Shown here: in pieces, positions 20,252 to 29,471 of the stretch
Numbering within the stretch: the stretch's first letter is position 1
Layout: each line of letters opens with the position of its first letter
DNA from: Methyloversatilis sp.
Lineage (GTDB): Bacteria > Pseudomonadota > Gammaproteobacteria > Burkholderiales > Rhodocyclaceae
Length of the DNA stretch: 64,000 bases
Direction of reading: 5' to 3'
Assembly (NCBI GenBank): GCA_016791045.1
Contig: JAEUNO010000003.1
Span: 1-64,000, forward strand
Program-made: the position numbers and the translations under genes
The notes under the pieces: model-generated
What the model was told of the DNA's origin: nothing
Seen by the model: the letters and a program-made list of their open reading frames with translations, nothing else
Database searches by the model: none

Positions 20252-20593
20252 TCACTTCTTTCCTTCACTGACCATATTGATGGTGTAACGCGGAATGTCG
20301 ATCACCAGCGCCTCTCCCGCCACCTCGGCCTGACAGGACAGGCGCGAGTTCGGCTCCAGCCCCCAGGCCTTGTCCAGCAGGTCCTCTTCCAGGTCTTCGG
20401 CCGGCACGAGACTGCGGAAACCTTCGCGCACGACCACGTGACAGGTGGTGCAGGCGCACGATTTTTCGCACGCATGTTCGATTTCGATGCCGTTGGCCAG
20501 CAGCGCGTCGCAGATGGTGGTGCCGGGCTCGGCATCGAACACCGCACCGTCCGGGCACAGCTCGACATGGGGCAATACGACGATCTGGGTCAT
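20252..20593 (-). CDS. fdx: Isc-type [2Fe-2S] ferredoxin
   Basis: Electron donor for cluster assembly on IscU. The 113-residue protein has the adrenodoxin-type cluster pattern: Cys42, Cys48, Cys51 and Cys87 ([12 protein letters not shown] and LSCQAE), with an additional Cys46. A long acidic helix [16 protein letters not shown] precedes the last ligand, as in Fdx of E. coli. It lies 18 bases after hscA and overlaps or abuts iscX. Confidence 0.96.
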   Translation of the reverse strand: MTQIVVLPHVELCPDGAVFDAEPGTTICDALLANGIEIEHACEKSCACTTCHVVVREGFRSLVPAEDLEEDLLDKAWGLEPNSRLSCQAEVAGEALVIDIPRYTINMVSEGKK

Positions 20594-20611
20594 TGCAGGG
20601 TGTTCCGTCGA

Positions 20612-22474
20612 TCAGAGTGATTCGATGCTGCGCCCGGCCAGCGCACGCTGGATGCCGCGATTCATGCGGCGGGCTGCGAACTCGTCGGTGGCGCGGCCAA
20701 GCATTTCGACGGCGGCGCGCAGCGCCGCCGTATCGTCGCCTTCGACGACCTCGGCCAGCGCGCGGACGGCCGCATCGACCGCGGCGCGTTCGGCGCCGTC
20801 GAGCAGATCGCCGTCGGCAGCCAGCGCAGTTTGCGTGGCGTCGATCAGCCGGGTGGCATCCACCTTCTGTTCGGCCAGCGCGCGTGCCGCGATGTCGTCC
20901 TGCACATGGTCGAAGCCATCGCGCAGCATGCGGGCGACTTCGTCATCACCCAGCCCGTAACTCGGCTTGACCTCGATGCGCGCCTCGATGCCGGTGCCCA
21001 GTTCGCGCGCGGACACGGCCAGCAGGCCGTCGGCGTCCACCTGGAACGCCACGCGGATGCGTGCCGCACCCGCCACCATCGGCGGAATGCCGCGCAATTC
21101 GAAGCGGGCAAGCGAGCGGCAGTCGGAGACGCGCTCGCGCTCGCCCTGCAGCACATGAATGGCCATCGCCGTCTGGCCGTCGCGGTAGGTGGTGAATTCC
21201 TGCGCCCGCGCGGTCGGTATCGTCGAATTGCGGGGAATGATCTTCTCGACCAGCCCGCCCATCGTTTCCAGACCGAGCGAGAGCGGAATGACGTCGAGCA
21301 GCAGCCAGTCTTCACCGGCCGCGCGGTTGCCGGCCAGCACATTGGCCTGGATCGCGGCGCCGATGGCGACCACCTTGTCCGGATCGAGATTGGTCAGCGG
21401 CACCTGGCCGAAGAACTCACCGACAGCGCGCTGCACCTGCGGCATGCGCGTAGCCCCCCCCACCATGACCACGCCCTTGACGTCCTCGACCGACAAGCCG
21501 GCGTCGCGCAATGCCTTGCGCGTCGGTACCAGGGTCTTGTCGACCAGCGTCTTCGTCATGGCGGCAAACGCCTCGCGCGTCAGACGCACGTCGATTTCGT
21601 CGCCCGACGACAGCTTGAGCCCGACATGCACGTCGTCGGCAGCGCTGAGCGCCTCCTTCGCGCGCCGGGCTTCCATGTACAGCGTGCGCATGTCTTCCAG
21701 GCTGGGCGGGCCGATGCGCGACGCCTCGATGAGCCAGCAATAGACGCGATGGTCGAAATCATCGCCGCCCAGTGCGGCGTCGCCGCTGGTGGCCAGCACT
21801 TCGAACACCCCGCGCGACAGCTTCAGGATGGAAATGTCGAAAGTGCCGCCGCCCAGGTCGTACACCGCGTAAATGCCTTCGGACGCATTGTCGAGACCAT
21901 AGGCGATGGCAGCGGCGGTCGGTTCGTTCAGCAGGCGCAGCACGTCGAGACCGGCCAGCCGCGCGGCATCCTTCGTGGCCTGACGCTGCGCATCGTCGAA
22001 ATAGGCCGGTACGGTGATGACGGCGCCGGTCAAGGGTCCGCCGAGACTGGCTTCAGCCCGCTCACGCAGCGCGCGCAGGATGTCGGCCGACACCTCGACC
22101 GGGCTTTTCACGCCCTGGGCGGTGCGCAGCCGCACCATGCCGGGGGCGTCCTCGAATACATAGGGCATCGATTCGACATGCGCCACGTCGGCGATGCCGC
22201 GCCCCATGAAGCGCTTGACCGACGCGATGGTGTTGCGCGGATCAAGCGCCTGCGCGGCGCGGGCCGCGTGGCCGATGACGGTCGAGCCGTCCGCGAGATA
22301 GCGCACCACCGACGGCAGCAGCGCGCGGCCATGCTCGTCGTTCAGCACGACCGGCACGCCATTGCGTACGCTGGCCACCAGTGAATTGGTCGTTCCGAGA
22401 TCGATGCCTGCGGCCAGCCTGTGCTGGTGCGGCGCGGTGGATTCGCCGGGTTCGGCGATCTGCAGCAGGGCCAT
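20612..22474 (-). CDS. hscA: Fe-S assembly chaperone HscA
   Basis: Hsp70-type ATPase that with HscB drives cluster release from IscU. The 620-residue protein has the nucleotide-binding domain opening [13 protein letters not shown] near residues 23-35, [32 protein letters not shown], and a substrate-binding domain after about residue 390. ATG 22474 ([10 protein letters not shown]) shares one base with the hscB stop (TGATG), which fixes the start against a much longer open frame upstream. Its client motif LPPVK is present in the nearby IscU. Confidence 0.97.
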   Translation of the reverse strand: MALLQIAEPGESTAPHQHRLAAGIDLGTTNSLVASVRNGVPVVLNDEHGRALLPSVVRYLADGSTVIGHAARAAQALDPRNTIASVKRFMGRGIADVAHVESMPYVFEDAPGMVRLRTAQGVKSPVEVSADILRALRERAEASLGGPLTGAVITVPAYFDDAQRQATKDAARLAGLDVLRLLNEPTAAAIAYGLDNASEGIYAVYDLGGGTFDISILKLSRGVFEVLATSGDAALGGDDFDHRVYCWLIEASRIGPPSLEDMRTLYMEARRAKEALSAADDVHVGLKLSSGDEIDVRLTREAFAAMTKTLVDKTLVPTRKALRDAGLSVEDVKGVVMVGGATRMPQVQRAVGEFFGQVPLTNLDPDKVVAIGAAIQANVLAGNRAAGEDWLLLDVIPLSLGLETMGGLVEKIIPRNSTIPTARAQEFTTYRDGQTAMAIHVLQGERERVSDCRSLARFELRGIPPMVAGAARIRVAFQVDADGLLAVSARELGTGIEARIEVKPSYGLGDDEVARMLRDGFDHVQDDIAARALAEQKVDATRLIDATQTALAADGDLLDGAERAAVDAAVRALAEVVEGDDTAALRAAVEMLGRATDEFAARRMNRGIQRALAGRSIESL

Positions 22475-23040
22475 CAGTTGTCCAGTGTTTCGTGTGCTTC
22501 GGCGATATCCTCGTCCAGACGGGCGATGAACATCATGCGGCGCACCGTCGCGGCTGCGCCGACGGTGTCGTGTTCGGTGTCCAGCTGCCGCACCAGGAGT
22601 TCTTCCGCGTCGCGCCGGGCATGCCGCAGCATGCGCGCCAGTTCGTCCAGCGCACCGGCGTCGCGCGCATCGCGCGCCTCGTCGAGTGCTTCGCGCCATT
22701 CCATCTGCTGCATCAGGAAATCGGCCGGCATCGCGGTGTTGTTTTCCGCTGCCACGTCGATGCCATCGAGCTCCAGCAGGTAGCGTGCGCGGCTCAGCGG
22801 CGTGCGCAGCAGCCGGTAGGCTTCGTTGATGCGCGTCGACCACTGCATCGACAGCCGCCGCTCGGCTTCCGGGCTGCTGGCGTGCCGGTCGGGGTGCACC
22901 GACGATTGCAGCTCGTGGTAACGCGATTCGAGCGAGCGATCGTCGATGACGAAGCGGCGCGGCAACGCGAACAGCTCGAAGTGGTCGCGACTGAACAGTT
23001 CGACGTCCGGCAGGCCGGAGGCGGTGGGGTCAGGAGTCAT
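22474..23040 (-). CDS. hscB: Fe-S assembly co-chaperone HscB
   Basis: J-protein that delivers IscU to HscA. The 188-residue protein has an N-terminal J domain with the His49-Pro50-Asp51 triad and a C-terminal three-helix IscU-binding region (about residues 105-185). A zinc-finger-like extension seen in some homologs is absent. It follows iscA by 31 bases and overlaps hscA by one base. Confidence 0.95.
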   Translation of the reverse strand: MTPDPTASGLPDVELFSRDHFELFALPRRFVIDDRSLESRYHELQSSVHPDRHASSPEAERRLSMQWSTRINEAYRLLRTPLSRARYLLELDGIDVAAENNTAMPADFLMQQMEWREALDEARDARDAGALDELARMLRHARRDAEELLVRQLDTEHDTVGAAATVRRMMFIARLDEDIAEAHETLDN

Positions 23041-23071
23041 CGTTCAGTGTTGTCGGTGGCGCGATCGCCAC

Positions 23072-23395
23072 TCAGACATTGAAGCTTTCGCCGCAACCGC
23101 ACTCGTCCTTGACGTTCGGGTTGTTGAACTTGAAGCCTTCGTTCAGGCCTTCGCGCACGAAGTCGAGTTCGGTGCCTTCGAGATAGGCGAGGCTTTTCGG
23201 GTCGATCAGCACCTTCACGCCGTGGCTTTCGAAAACCAGGTCCTCCGGCGTCGTGTCGTCGGCGAACTCGAGCTTGTACGCCATGCCGGAACAGCCGCTG
23301 GTGCGCACGCCCAGGCGCAGGCCGACGCCGCGGCCGCGCTTGGCGATGTAGTTGCTCACGTGTGTGGCTGCTTTTTCGGTCAGTGTCACGCCCAT
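23072..23395 (-). CDS. iscA: A-type Fe-S carrier IscA
   Basis: A-type carrier that passes clusters or iron to apoproteins. The 107-residue protein has the three invariant cysteines: Cys35 in TSGCSG and Cys99/Cys101 in [17 protein letters not shown] precedes the ATG. It lies ten bases after iscU in the standard iscSUA order. Confidence 0.96.
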   Translation of the reverse strand: MGVTLTEKAATHVSNYIAKRGRGVGLRLGVRTSGCSGMAYKLEFADDTTPEDLVFESHGVKVLIDPKSLAYLEGTELDFVREGLNEGFKFNNPNVKDECGCGESFNV

Positions 23396-23405
23396 GTCGT
23401 TCTCC

Positions 23406-23813
23406 TTACGCCGCTTCGGCCGGCGCGGCTGCGCCGCCGTGTTTCTTGCGGTAGTCGTCGATCGCCGCCTTGATGGCGTCTTCCGCGAGGATGGAGCAGT
23501 GGATCTTGACCGGCGGCAGAGCCAGTTCTTCGGCGATTGCGGTGTTCTTGATGGTCATCGCCTCGTCGAGCGTCTTGCCCTTGACCCATTCGGTCACCAG
23601 CGAGCTCGACGCGATGGCCGAGCCGCAGCCGTAGGTCTTGAATTTCGCATCTTCGATGATGCCGTCCGCACCCACCTTGATCTGCAGCTTCATCACATCG
23701 CCACAGGCCGGCGCACCGACCATGCCGGTGCCGACATCGTCGTCGTCCTTGCCGAATGCGCCGACATTGCGCGGGTTTTCGTAGTGATCCAGCAGTTTTT
23801 CGCTATAGGCCAT
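23406..23813 (-). CDS. iscU: Fe-S cluster scaffold IscU
   Basis: Scaffold on which new clusters are built from IscS sulfur. The 135-residue protein has the ligand set Cys37, Asp39, Cys63, His105 and Cys106, and the HscA-recognition motif LPPVK at residues 99-103. The C-terminus carries an Ala/Pro-rich tail of about ten residues beyond the E. coli end. AAGGAGAA precedes the ATG. It follows iscS by 33 bases. Confidence 0.97.
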   Translation of the reverse strand: MAYSEKLLDHYENPRNVGAFGKDDDDVGTGMVGAPACGDVMKLQIKVGADGIIEDAKFKTYGCGSAIASSSLVTEWVKGKTLDEAMTIKNTAIAEELALPPVKIHCSILAEDAIKAAIDDYRKKHGGAAAPAEAA

Positions 23814-23846
23814 AACAGTTCTCCTTCAGTCGCCGTGCACGCGCAA

Positions 23847-25058
23847 TCAGTGGTGGGCCCACTGGACGCTATTCAAATCAACACCTTCCTGCACCATTTC
23901 CCACAGCGGCGACAATTCGCGCAGCTTGCCGATCTTGCGGTGCAGCAGGTCTATCGTGAAATCGATTTCCTCTTCGGTCGTGAAGCGGCCGATCGAGAAG
24001 CGGATCGAGCTGTGCGCCAGTTCGTCTTCGCGGCCCAGCGCGCGCAGCACGTAGGACGGTTCGAGACTGGCCGAGGTACAGGCCGAGCCGGACGACACCG
24101 CGACATCCTTGATCGCCATGATCAATGATTCGCCTTCGACATAGGCGAAGCTGATGTTCAGATTGTGCGGCACGCGCGCTTCGAGGTCGCCATTGACGAA
24201 GGTCGCCTCGATGTCCGACAGGCCCTTCAGCAGGCGGTCGCGCAGCATGCGCACGCGCTCGTTCTCGGCGCCCATCTCTTCGCGCGCGATGCGGAAGGCT
24301 TCGCCCATGCCGACGATCTGGTGCGTCGCCAGCGTGCCCGAGCGCATGCCGCGCTCGTGACCGCCGCCGTGCATCTGCGCCTCGAGGCGGATGCGCGGCT
24401 TGCGGCGCACGTACAGCGCGCCGATGCCTTTCGGGCCGTAGGTCTTGTGCGCGCAGAACGACATCAGGTCGACCTTCAGCTTGTCGAGATCGATGACCAC
24501 CTTGCCGGTTGCCTGCGCGGCATCGACGTGGAAGATGATGCCCTTGTCGCGGCAGATTTCGCCCAGTTCGGCGATCGGCTGGATGACGCCGATTTCGTTG
24601 TTCACGAACATGATGGACACCAGCACGGTGTCCGGACGCAGCGCCGCCTTGAACGCATCCATGTCGATCAGGCCATTGGGCAGCGGATCGAGATAGGTCG
24701 CCTCGAAGCCTTCGCGTTCCAGTTCGCGGAAGGTGTCCAGCACCGCCTTGTGTTCGGTGCGCAGCGTGATGATGTGCTTGCCCTTGCCGGAATAGAAATG
24801 CGCCGCACCCTTGATGGCGAGGTTGTTCGATTCGGTGGCACCCGAGGTCCAGACGATTTCCTTCGGATCCGCATTCACCAGACGGGCAACCTGATCGCGC
24901 GCCTCTTCCACGGCCGCTTCGGTTTCCCAGCCATAGGCGTGGCTGCGCGACGCCGGATTGCCGAAGTGCTCGGTCAGGTAGGGAATCATCTTGGCCGCGA
25001 CGCGCGGGTCGACCGGCGTGGTCGCCGAGTAGTCGAGATAGATCGGGAATTTCAGCAT
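23847..25058 (-). CDS. iscS: Cysteine desulfurase IscS
   Basis: PLP enzyme that takes sulfur from cysteine for Fe-S clusters, thiolated tRNA and other uses. The 403-residue protein has His103, Asp179, PLP lysine Lys205 ([10 protein letters not shown]), the sulfur-carrying Cys327 in [14 protein letters not shown], and the C-terminal IscU-binding tail ending VQWAHH. ATG 25058 ([10 protein letters not shown]) with GGAG upstream is chosen over a longer open frame. It directly follows a second desulfurase gene. Confidence 0.97.
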   Translation of the reverse strand: MLKFPIYLDYSATTPVDPRVAAKMIPYLTEHFGNPASRSHAYGWETEAAVEEARDQVARLVNADPKEIVWTSGATESNNLAIKGAAHFYSGKGKHIITLRTEHKAVLDTFRELEREGFEATYLDPLPNGLIDMDAFKAALRPDTVLVSIMFVNNEIGVIQPIAELGEICRDKGIIFHVDAAQATGKVVIDLDKLKVDLMSFCAHKTYGPKGIGALYVRRKPRIRLEAQMHGGGHERGMRSGTLATHQIVGMGEAFRIAREEMGAENERVRMLRDRLLKGLSDIEATFVNGDLEARVPHNLNISFAYVEGESLIMAIKDVAVSSGSACTSASLEPSYVLRALGREDELAHSSIRFSIGRFTTEEEIDFTIDLLHRKIGKLRELSPLWEMVQEGVDLNSVQWAHH

Positions 25059-25083
25059 GCGGGTTGCTCCTTCGAGTTCTTCA

Positions 25084-26223
25084 TTACGCTTCAGCCATCG
25101 CCCGCAGACCGCGGAGTTGATCCGCGACCTGCGCGAGCGCGCTGCAAAAATCATCGACATCCTGCATCTTCGTCATCGCACCGGTGCTCACGCGCACCGC
25201 ACCGCGCGCCTGTTCGGGTGGCACGCCCATCGCGATCAGCGTGCGCGACGGCTCGGGCGAGGCACTCGAGCAGGCCGAACCACTGGCCACTGCGAAACCT
25301 GCGCGGTCGAGCTTGCCGACCAGCGTTTCGCCGTCGAGGTGATCGAGTGCGAAGTAACAGGTGTTCGGCAGGCGCGGCGCCTGCGCGCCGAATACCGTGC
25401 CGCCGAGCGCCAGCACACAGCGCTCGATGCGTTCGCGCTGCGCTTCAAGCTGTTCGCGTCGCGCAGCAGGCTGCGACATCGCCAGCTCGCAGGCACGGCC
25501 AAAACCGACGATGGCCGCGATGTTTTCGGTGCCCGAACGCAGGCCATGTTCGTGCCCGCCGCCTGCAATCAGCGGCTCGACATCGACCCGCTTGTCCAGA
25601 ATCAGTGCGCCCGCACCCTGCGGACCACCGATCTTGTGCGCCGACAGCGTCATCGCCGATACACCCAGCGCACGGAAATCGACGGCGATCTTGCCCAGCG
25701 CCTGCACCGCATCGGTGTGCAGCCAGCCGCCGGCGCGGCGTAGCTGCGCCGCCAGCGATGCGACGTCCTGCAGCACGCCGGTTTCGTTATTGGCGAGCAT
25801 GACCGACGCCAACGATGCCTCGCCATCGAAGCCGTCGTCCTGCACCCTGCCCTGCGCGTCGACCGCCAGTTCCTTCAGCGTCCAGCCGCGGCGCACCAGC
25901 TGGCGTGCCGGCTCGCGCACGCAGGGGTGCTCGATCGCCGAAATCGCGATCACGCCCGGCTTGAGTCGCGCGGCCGCACCCTTGACGAACAGATTGTTCG
26001 CTTCCGAGCCGCCGCTGGTAAACACCACTTCTGTCGGATGCGCATTCACTGCGGCAGCCACCTGTGCCCGTGCCTCGTCGATCGCGCGGCGCGCAGCGCG
26101 CCCGTATTCGTGCCGGCTCGACGCATTGCCGAAGCGCGCGCCCAGCCAGGGCAGCATCGCTTCGCGCACCGCGTCGGCGAGCGGCGTGCTGGCGTTGTGA
26201 TCGAGATAGACCGGCGCGAACAT
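25084..26223 (-). CDS. Second cysteine desulfurase (NifS/IscS-like) in the isc operon
   Basis: A 379-residue class V aminotransferase-fold protein with a complete desulfurase active site: His99, Asp171, PLP lysine Lys197 ([10 protein letters not shown]) and Cys318 in [14 protein letters not shown]. It differs from IscS in lacking the VQWAHH tail, and its active-site region is closer to NifS. ATG 26223 lies 2 bases after the iscR stop, which fixes the start. The order iscR, NifS-like, iscS is, from memory, seen in several Rhodocyclales and related betaproteobacteria. It may feed a different acceptor; no acceptor gene specific to it is visible. Confidence 0.9.
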   Translation of the reverse strand: MFAPVYLDHNASTPLADAVREAMLPWLGARFGNASSRHEYGRAARRAIDEARAQVAAAVNAHPTEVVFTSGGSEANNLFVKGAAARLKPGVIAISAIEHPCVREPARQLVRRGWTLKELAVDAQGRVQDDGFDGEASLASVMLANNETGVLQDVASLAAQLRRAGGWLHTDAVQALGKIAVDFRALGVSAMTLSAHKIGGPQGAGALILDKRVDVEPLIAGGGHEHGLRSGTENIAAIVGFGRACELAMSQPAARREQLEAQRERIERCVLALGGTVFGAQAPRLPNTCYFALDHLDGETLVGKLDRAGFAVASGSACSSASPEPSRTLIAMGVPPEQARGAVRVSTGAMTKMQDVDDFCSALAQVADQLRGLRAMAEA

Positions 26224-26225
26224 GA

Positions 26226-26708
26226 TCAGAGCTGCACCCGCACCATTTCGGACACACCCGGTCGCGCCGCGTGGTCGTGCACGACGACGCGATGCGTCGT
26301 CTTGTCGCGCTGCTGCACCATCAGTTCGTGCAGATTCACCGAATCGAGATAGTCGTACATGCGACGACTCAGACTCGACCACAGGTCGTGCGTCATGCAG
26401 CGGTGTTCATCCAGACAGTTTTCCTTGCCGCCGCACTGCGTGGCGTCCAGCGGTTCGTCGACCGCGGTGATGATCTGGGCGACCGAAATATTGCGCGCAT
26501 CGCGCGCCAGGCAGTAACCGCCACCCGGCCCGCGCACGCTGGCCACCAGTTCCTGGCGACGCAGCTTGCCGAACAGCTGTTCGAGATAGGACAGGCTGAT
26601 GCGCTGGCGCTCGGCCACGCCGGCCAGCGTCACCGGACCGTTGTCCTGGCGCAGTGCAAGATCCAGCATCGCGGTGACGGCGAAGCGGCCTTTGGTAGTC
26701 AGTCTCAT
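26226..26708 (-). CDS. iscR: Fe-S cluster-sensing regulator IscR
   Basis: Rrf2-family regulator that represses the isc operon when it carries a [2Fe-2S] cluster. The 160-residue protein has an N-terminal winged helix and the cluster site Cys92, Cys98, Cys104 and His107, the same numbering as E. coli IscR. ATG 26708 (MRLTTKGRF) has GGAGATCG upstream; the longer open frame runs through the promoter and is rejected. Two IscR-type boxes lie on its promoter, so autorepression is expected. Confidence 0.97.
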   Translation of the reverse strand: MRLTTKGRFAVTAMLDLALRQDNGPVTLAGVAERQRISLSYLEQLFGKLRRQELVASVRGPGGGYCLARDARNISVAQIITAVDEPLDATQCGGKENCLDEHRCMTHDLWSSLSRRMYDYLDSVNLHELMVQQRDKTTHRVVVHDHAARPGVSEMVRVQL

Positions 26709-26773
26709 GAAGCGATCTCCTCGATGGAGTGGCTCGGCGAATCCACGATTGGGTTCGCGATTGAGCTCACAGT

Positions 26774-26825
26774 CCAATTCCCGATCAATTCAGTCGACTT
26801 TATAATTCCCGACAAGTTCAGTCAA
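26774..26825 (-). promoter_or_regulatory. isc operon promoter with two tandem IscR type 1 boxes
   Basis: On the minus strand TTGACT (26825-26820) and TAAAGT (26802-26797) are 17 bases apart. The stretch 26825-26804 (TTGACT-N6-TGTCGGGAAT) resembles E. coli type 1 IscR sites. A near copy (GACTGAATTGATCGGGAAT) follows at 26795-26777. The -35 overlaps the cysE stop codon, so the promoter reaches into the upstream gene. Confidence 0.7.
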
Positions 26826-27595
26826 CAATTAGGCCGGATCTTGTCCAGATCGACGTGTGAGTGATCCGCCATCTGCTCGCGCGCCTCGTCGTCGAGCCTG
26901 ACGCCTGCCCGTTCCAGCTTTTCCATCAGGCAGGCGATGCGCCGGTCGTTCTCCAGCGCATGGTCCACCAGCGCCGTGAGCGCCTTGGCCATCGGATCTT
27001 CCATGTCGCGGGTGACGCCATAGGCGGTAAATCCCGCCTGTTCGGCGCGCCGTTTCTTCTCGTCGTCGGCGCCCGGCTCGCTGGCTTCGATGATGCGCGC
27101 CGGATTGCCGACCGCCGTGGCGCCGGCCGGAACAGGCTTCACGACGACTGCGCAGGAACCGATCTTGGCGCCGTCACCGACTTCGAAACCGCCCAGCACC
27201 TGGGCGCCGGCGCCGATCACGACACCCCGACCCAGCGTGGGATGACGCTTGGCGCCACGGTACAGAGAGGTGCCGCCGAGCGTCACGCCCTGATAGATCG
27301 TGCAGTCGTCTCCGATGACCGCGGTTTCGCCGACCACCACGCCCATGCCGTGATCGATGAACACGCGCCGTCCGATCGACGCACCCGGGTGGATCTCGAT
27401 GCCGGTCAGCACCCGGCCGATGTGCGAAATGAAGCGCCCCAGCCAGTGCAGGCCCGCGCCCCAGCAGGCGTGCGCCATGCGGTGCAGGATCAGGGCGTGG
27501 ATGCCCGGATAGCAGGTGAGGACTTCGAACGACGAACGTGCGGCGGGGTCGCGTGCGAGCACGCTGGCAATGTCTTCGCGCAGGTGTTGGAACAT
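26822..27595 (-). CDS. cysE: Serine O-acetyltransferase
   Basis: Acetylates serine with acetyl-CoA, the first step of cysteine synthesis. The 257-residue protein has an N-terminal helical domain and a left-handed beta-helix with catalytic-type histidines in EIHPGA and FIDHGMG, the [14 protein letters not shown] turn and the [19 protein letters not shown] end. The end of the gene overlaps the isc promoter, and no terminator separates it from iscR, so read-through into isc is possible. Making cysteine next to two cysteine desulfurases is a sensible functional neighbour. AAAAAGG precedes ATG 27595. Confidence 0.96.
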   Translation of the reverse strand: MFQHLREDIASVLARDPAARSSFEVLTCYPGIHALILHRMAHACWGAGLHWLGRFISHIGRVLTGIEIHPGASIGRRVFIDHGMGVVVGETAVIGDDCTIYQGVTLGGTSLYRGAKRHPTLGRGVVIGAGAQVLGGFEVGDGAKIGSCAVVVKPVPAGATAVGNPARIIEASEPGADDEKKRRAEQAGFTAYGVTRDMEDPMAKALTALVDHALENDRRIACLMEKLERAGVRLDDEAREQMADHSHVDLDKIRPNC

Positions 27596-27647
27596 CCTTT
27601 TTCCCTATCAGACGCCGGTGGCGTTCGCGGCCAGTTGAAACCCGACG

Positions 27648-27677
27648 ATTTTAGTCGGTTTTTGTGCACCTGCGTCA
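27648..27677 (-). promoter_or_regulatory. Candidate promoter for cysE
   Basis: On the minus strand TGACGC (27677-27672) and TAAAAT (27653-27648) are 18 bases apart, 53 bases before the cysE ATG. The -10 sits in a small dyad CCGAC-N7-GTCGG. The -35 is weak, so the call is tentative. Confidence 0.35.
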
Positions 27678-27752
27678 GGGTCTGTCCATCGTCCGTCGTG
27701 GCCGCACGCAGAAGCGCCGGCGCGCATGCAGCCGCGCGGACGGCTGCCGAGC

Positions 27753-28529
27753 TTACCCGTTCGATCCCGGGCGCTTCTTCGGAATGCCGCCGATCGCCTT
27801 CAGCGCGCCCATCAGCAGGTGAAGTTCCTCCGCTTCGACCCGGGTGCGGCCGAACAGGCGACGCAGGCGCGGCATTGCGCGGCCCGGATTGACGCGGTCG
27901 AGAAAGCCCGCATCGAGCATCAGCTGCTCGAGCAGCGCGTACAGGCTTTCCAGCCCCTCGTGGCTGGCCAGCACCGGCGCTTCACCGACGAAAGTCGGCG
28001 TGGCCGCGACGGCCACGCGCAGTTCGTGACACATGATCTGGGCAGCTGCCGCCACATTCAGCGAGCGATAGGTATCGCTGGTCGAAATAGTGACCGGCAG
28101 CGAGCACATCGCCACTTCTTCATTGGTGAGCCCCGAACTTTCGGTGCCGAACACCAGCGCCACCTCGGCGTCGCCGGCAGCCAGCAAGGTCGCCAGTTCG
28201 GTCGCCGCAGACCTGACGTCGCGCACCGGCAGCGCCATTTCACGCCGGCGCGCGGTGAGCGCCGCCTGCGCCACGGTGCCGGCCAGGGCGGCTTCGATCG
28301 TATCGACCACCACCGCGCTGTCCAGCACATCGGTCGCGCCGGAACTCATCGCGACCGCTTCGTCGTGCGGAAAGTGCTTCGGATTGACCAGATAGAGGCG
28401 CGACAGCCCCATCACCTTCATCGCCCGCGCGCAGGCGCCGATGTTGCCCGGATGGGTGGTGTGCGACATGACCACGCGCACCCGGTCCAGGGCGGCGTGA
28501 CGATCGGAAGGGGAAGAAAGGGCGTCCAT
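27753..28529 (-). CDS. trmJ: tRNA (cytidine/uridine-32-2'-O-)-methyltransferase TrmJ
   Basis: SPOUT-class enzyme that 2'-O-methylates position 32 of some tRNAs using SAM. The 258-residue protein has the N-terminal NIGACARAMKVMGLSRLYLVNP segment in split form, and the knotted SAM motifs FGTESSGLTNEE and LPVTISTSDTYRSLNVAAA. The C-terminal part is the TrmJ extension. It is divergent from suhB, the usual neighbour in beta- and gammaproteobacteria. Confidence 0.93.
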   Translation of the reverse strand: MDALSSPSDRHAALDRVRVVMSHTTHPGNIGACARAMKVMGLSRLYLVNPKHFPHDEAVAMSSGATDVLDSAVVVDTIEAALAGTVAQAALTARRREMALPVRDVRSAATELATLLAAGDAEVALVFGTESSGLTNEEVAMCSLPVTISTSDTYRSLNVAAAAQIMCHELRVAVAATPTFVGEAPVLASHEGLESLYALLEQLMLDAGFLDRVNPGRAMPRLRRLFGRTRVEAEELHLLMGALKAIGGIPKKRPGSNG

Positions 28530-28565
28530 CGAATGTGCGGTCAGAGGTCAATTCAGGTGCGGGCC

Positions 28566-28594
28566 TCGAATTAAATCGCAACAGCCCCTAAAAT
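28566..28594 (+). promoter_or_regulatory. Candidate promoter for suhB
   Basis: TCGAAT (28566-28571) and TAAAAT (28589-28594) are 17 bases apart, 54 bases before the suhB ATG. The -10 is good and the -35 poor. Confidence 0.35.
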
Positions 28595-28648
28595 GCTCGG
28601 CTTTCCCGCCGACTTGCGGACCGCACGGTCCGCGCACAGACACCTCCC

Positions 28649-29446
28649 ATGCATCCGACGCTCACCACCGCCGTCAAGGCCGCCCGCCGCGCAGGCCAGA
28701 TCATCACCCGCGCCAGCCAGGATGTAGACCTGCTGAAAGTCAGCAGCAAGCGCCAGAACGACTTCGTCACCGAAGTCGACCGCGCAGCCGAGGACGCCAT
28801 CATCGGCATCCTGCGCGAAGCCTACCCGGACCATGCCATTCTGGCCGAAGAGAGCGGCGCATCGGGTGAATCCGAATACCGCTGGATCATCGATCCGCTC
28901 GACGGCACGACCAACTTCATCCACGGCATGCCGCAGTACGCGGTGTCGATCGCGCTCGAACACCGCGGCCTGATGCAATCGGCCGTAGTGTTCGACCCGG
29001 TGCGCAACGAGCTGTTCACCGCCAGCCGCGGCCGTGGCGCCTTCCTGAATGATCGCCGCATCCGCGTATCGCGGCGCGCCAAGCTGGGTGAAGCACTGAT
29101 CGGCACCGGCTTTCCCTACCGTGTGTGGGACCACGTCGATGCCTATCTGGGCATGTTCAAGGAACTGATGGAAAAGACCTCCGGCCTGCGCCGCCCGGGC
29201 GCTGCCGCGCTCGACCTGGCCTATGTCGCCTGCGGCCGCTTCGACGGCTTCTTCGAAATCGGCCTGTCGCCGTGGGACATCGCTGCCGGCGCCCTGCTGG
29301 TGACCGAAGCCGGCGGTCTGGTCGGCAATCTGACCGGTGAAACAGGCTATCTGGACAGCGGCAATCTGGTCGCCTCCACGCCGCGCATCTTCCCGGCCCT
29401 GCTGGCCGCGATCGAACCGCACCTGACCGACGCGCTGCGCGCGTGA
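28649..29446 (+). CDS. suhB: Inositol-1-monophosphatase family protein SuhB
   Basis: Mg-dependent phosphatase that also acts as a factor in rRNA transcription antitermination in E. coli. The 265-residue protein has the metal-site signatures [14 protein letters not shown] near residues 84-97 and [17 protein letters not shown] near residues 208-224, plus the upstream Glu in AEESG. ATG 28649 ([16 protein letters not shown]) is the family start. mutS begins 25 bases after its stop. Confidence 0.94.
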   Translation: MHPTLTTAVKAARRAGQIITRASQDVDLLKVSSKRQNDFVTEVDRAAEDAIIGILREAYPDHAILAEESGASGESEYRWIIDPLDGTTNFIHGMPQYAVSIALEHRGLMQSAVVFDPVRNELFTASRGRGAFLNDRRIRVSRRAKLGEALIGTGFPYRVWDHVDAYLGMFKELMEKTSGLRRPGAAALDLAYVACGRFDGFFEIGLSPWDIAAGALLVTEAGGLVGNLTGETGYLDSGNLVASTPRIFPALLAAIEPHLTDALRA

Positions 29447-29471
29447 TCCGCGCCGGACAACCTTGACCAGG

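Noticed and set aside
27642-27662. CCGAC-N7-GTCGG followed by T5 on the plus strand, looking like a terminator
   Set aside because: No plus-strand gene lies upstream to end, and the loop carries a good minus-strand -10 (TAAAAT) for cysE. It is better read as part of that promoter.
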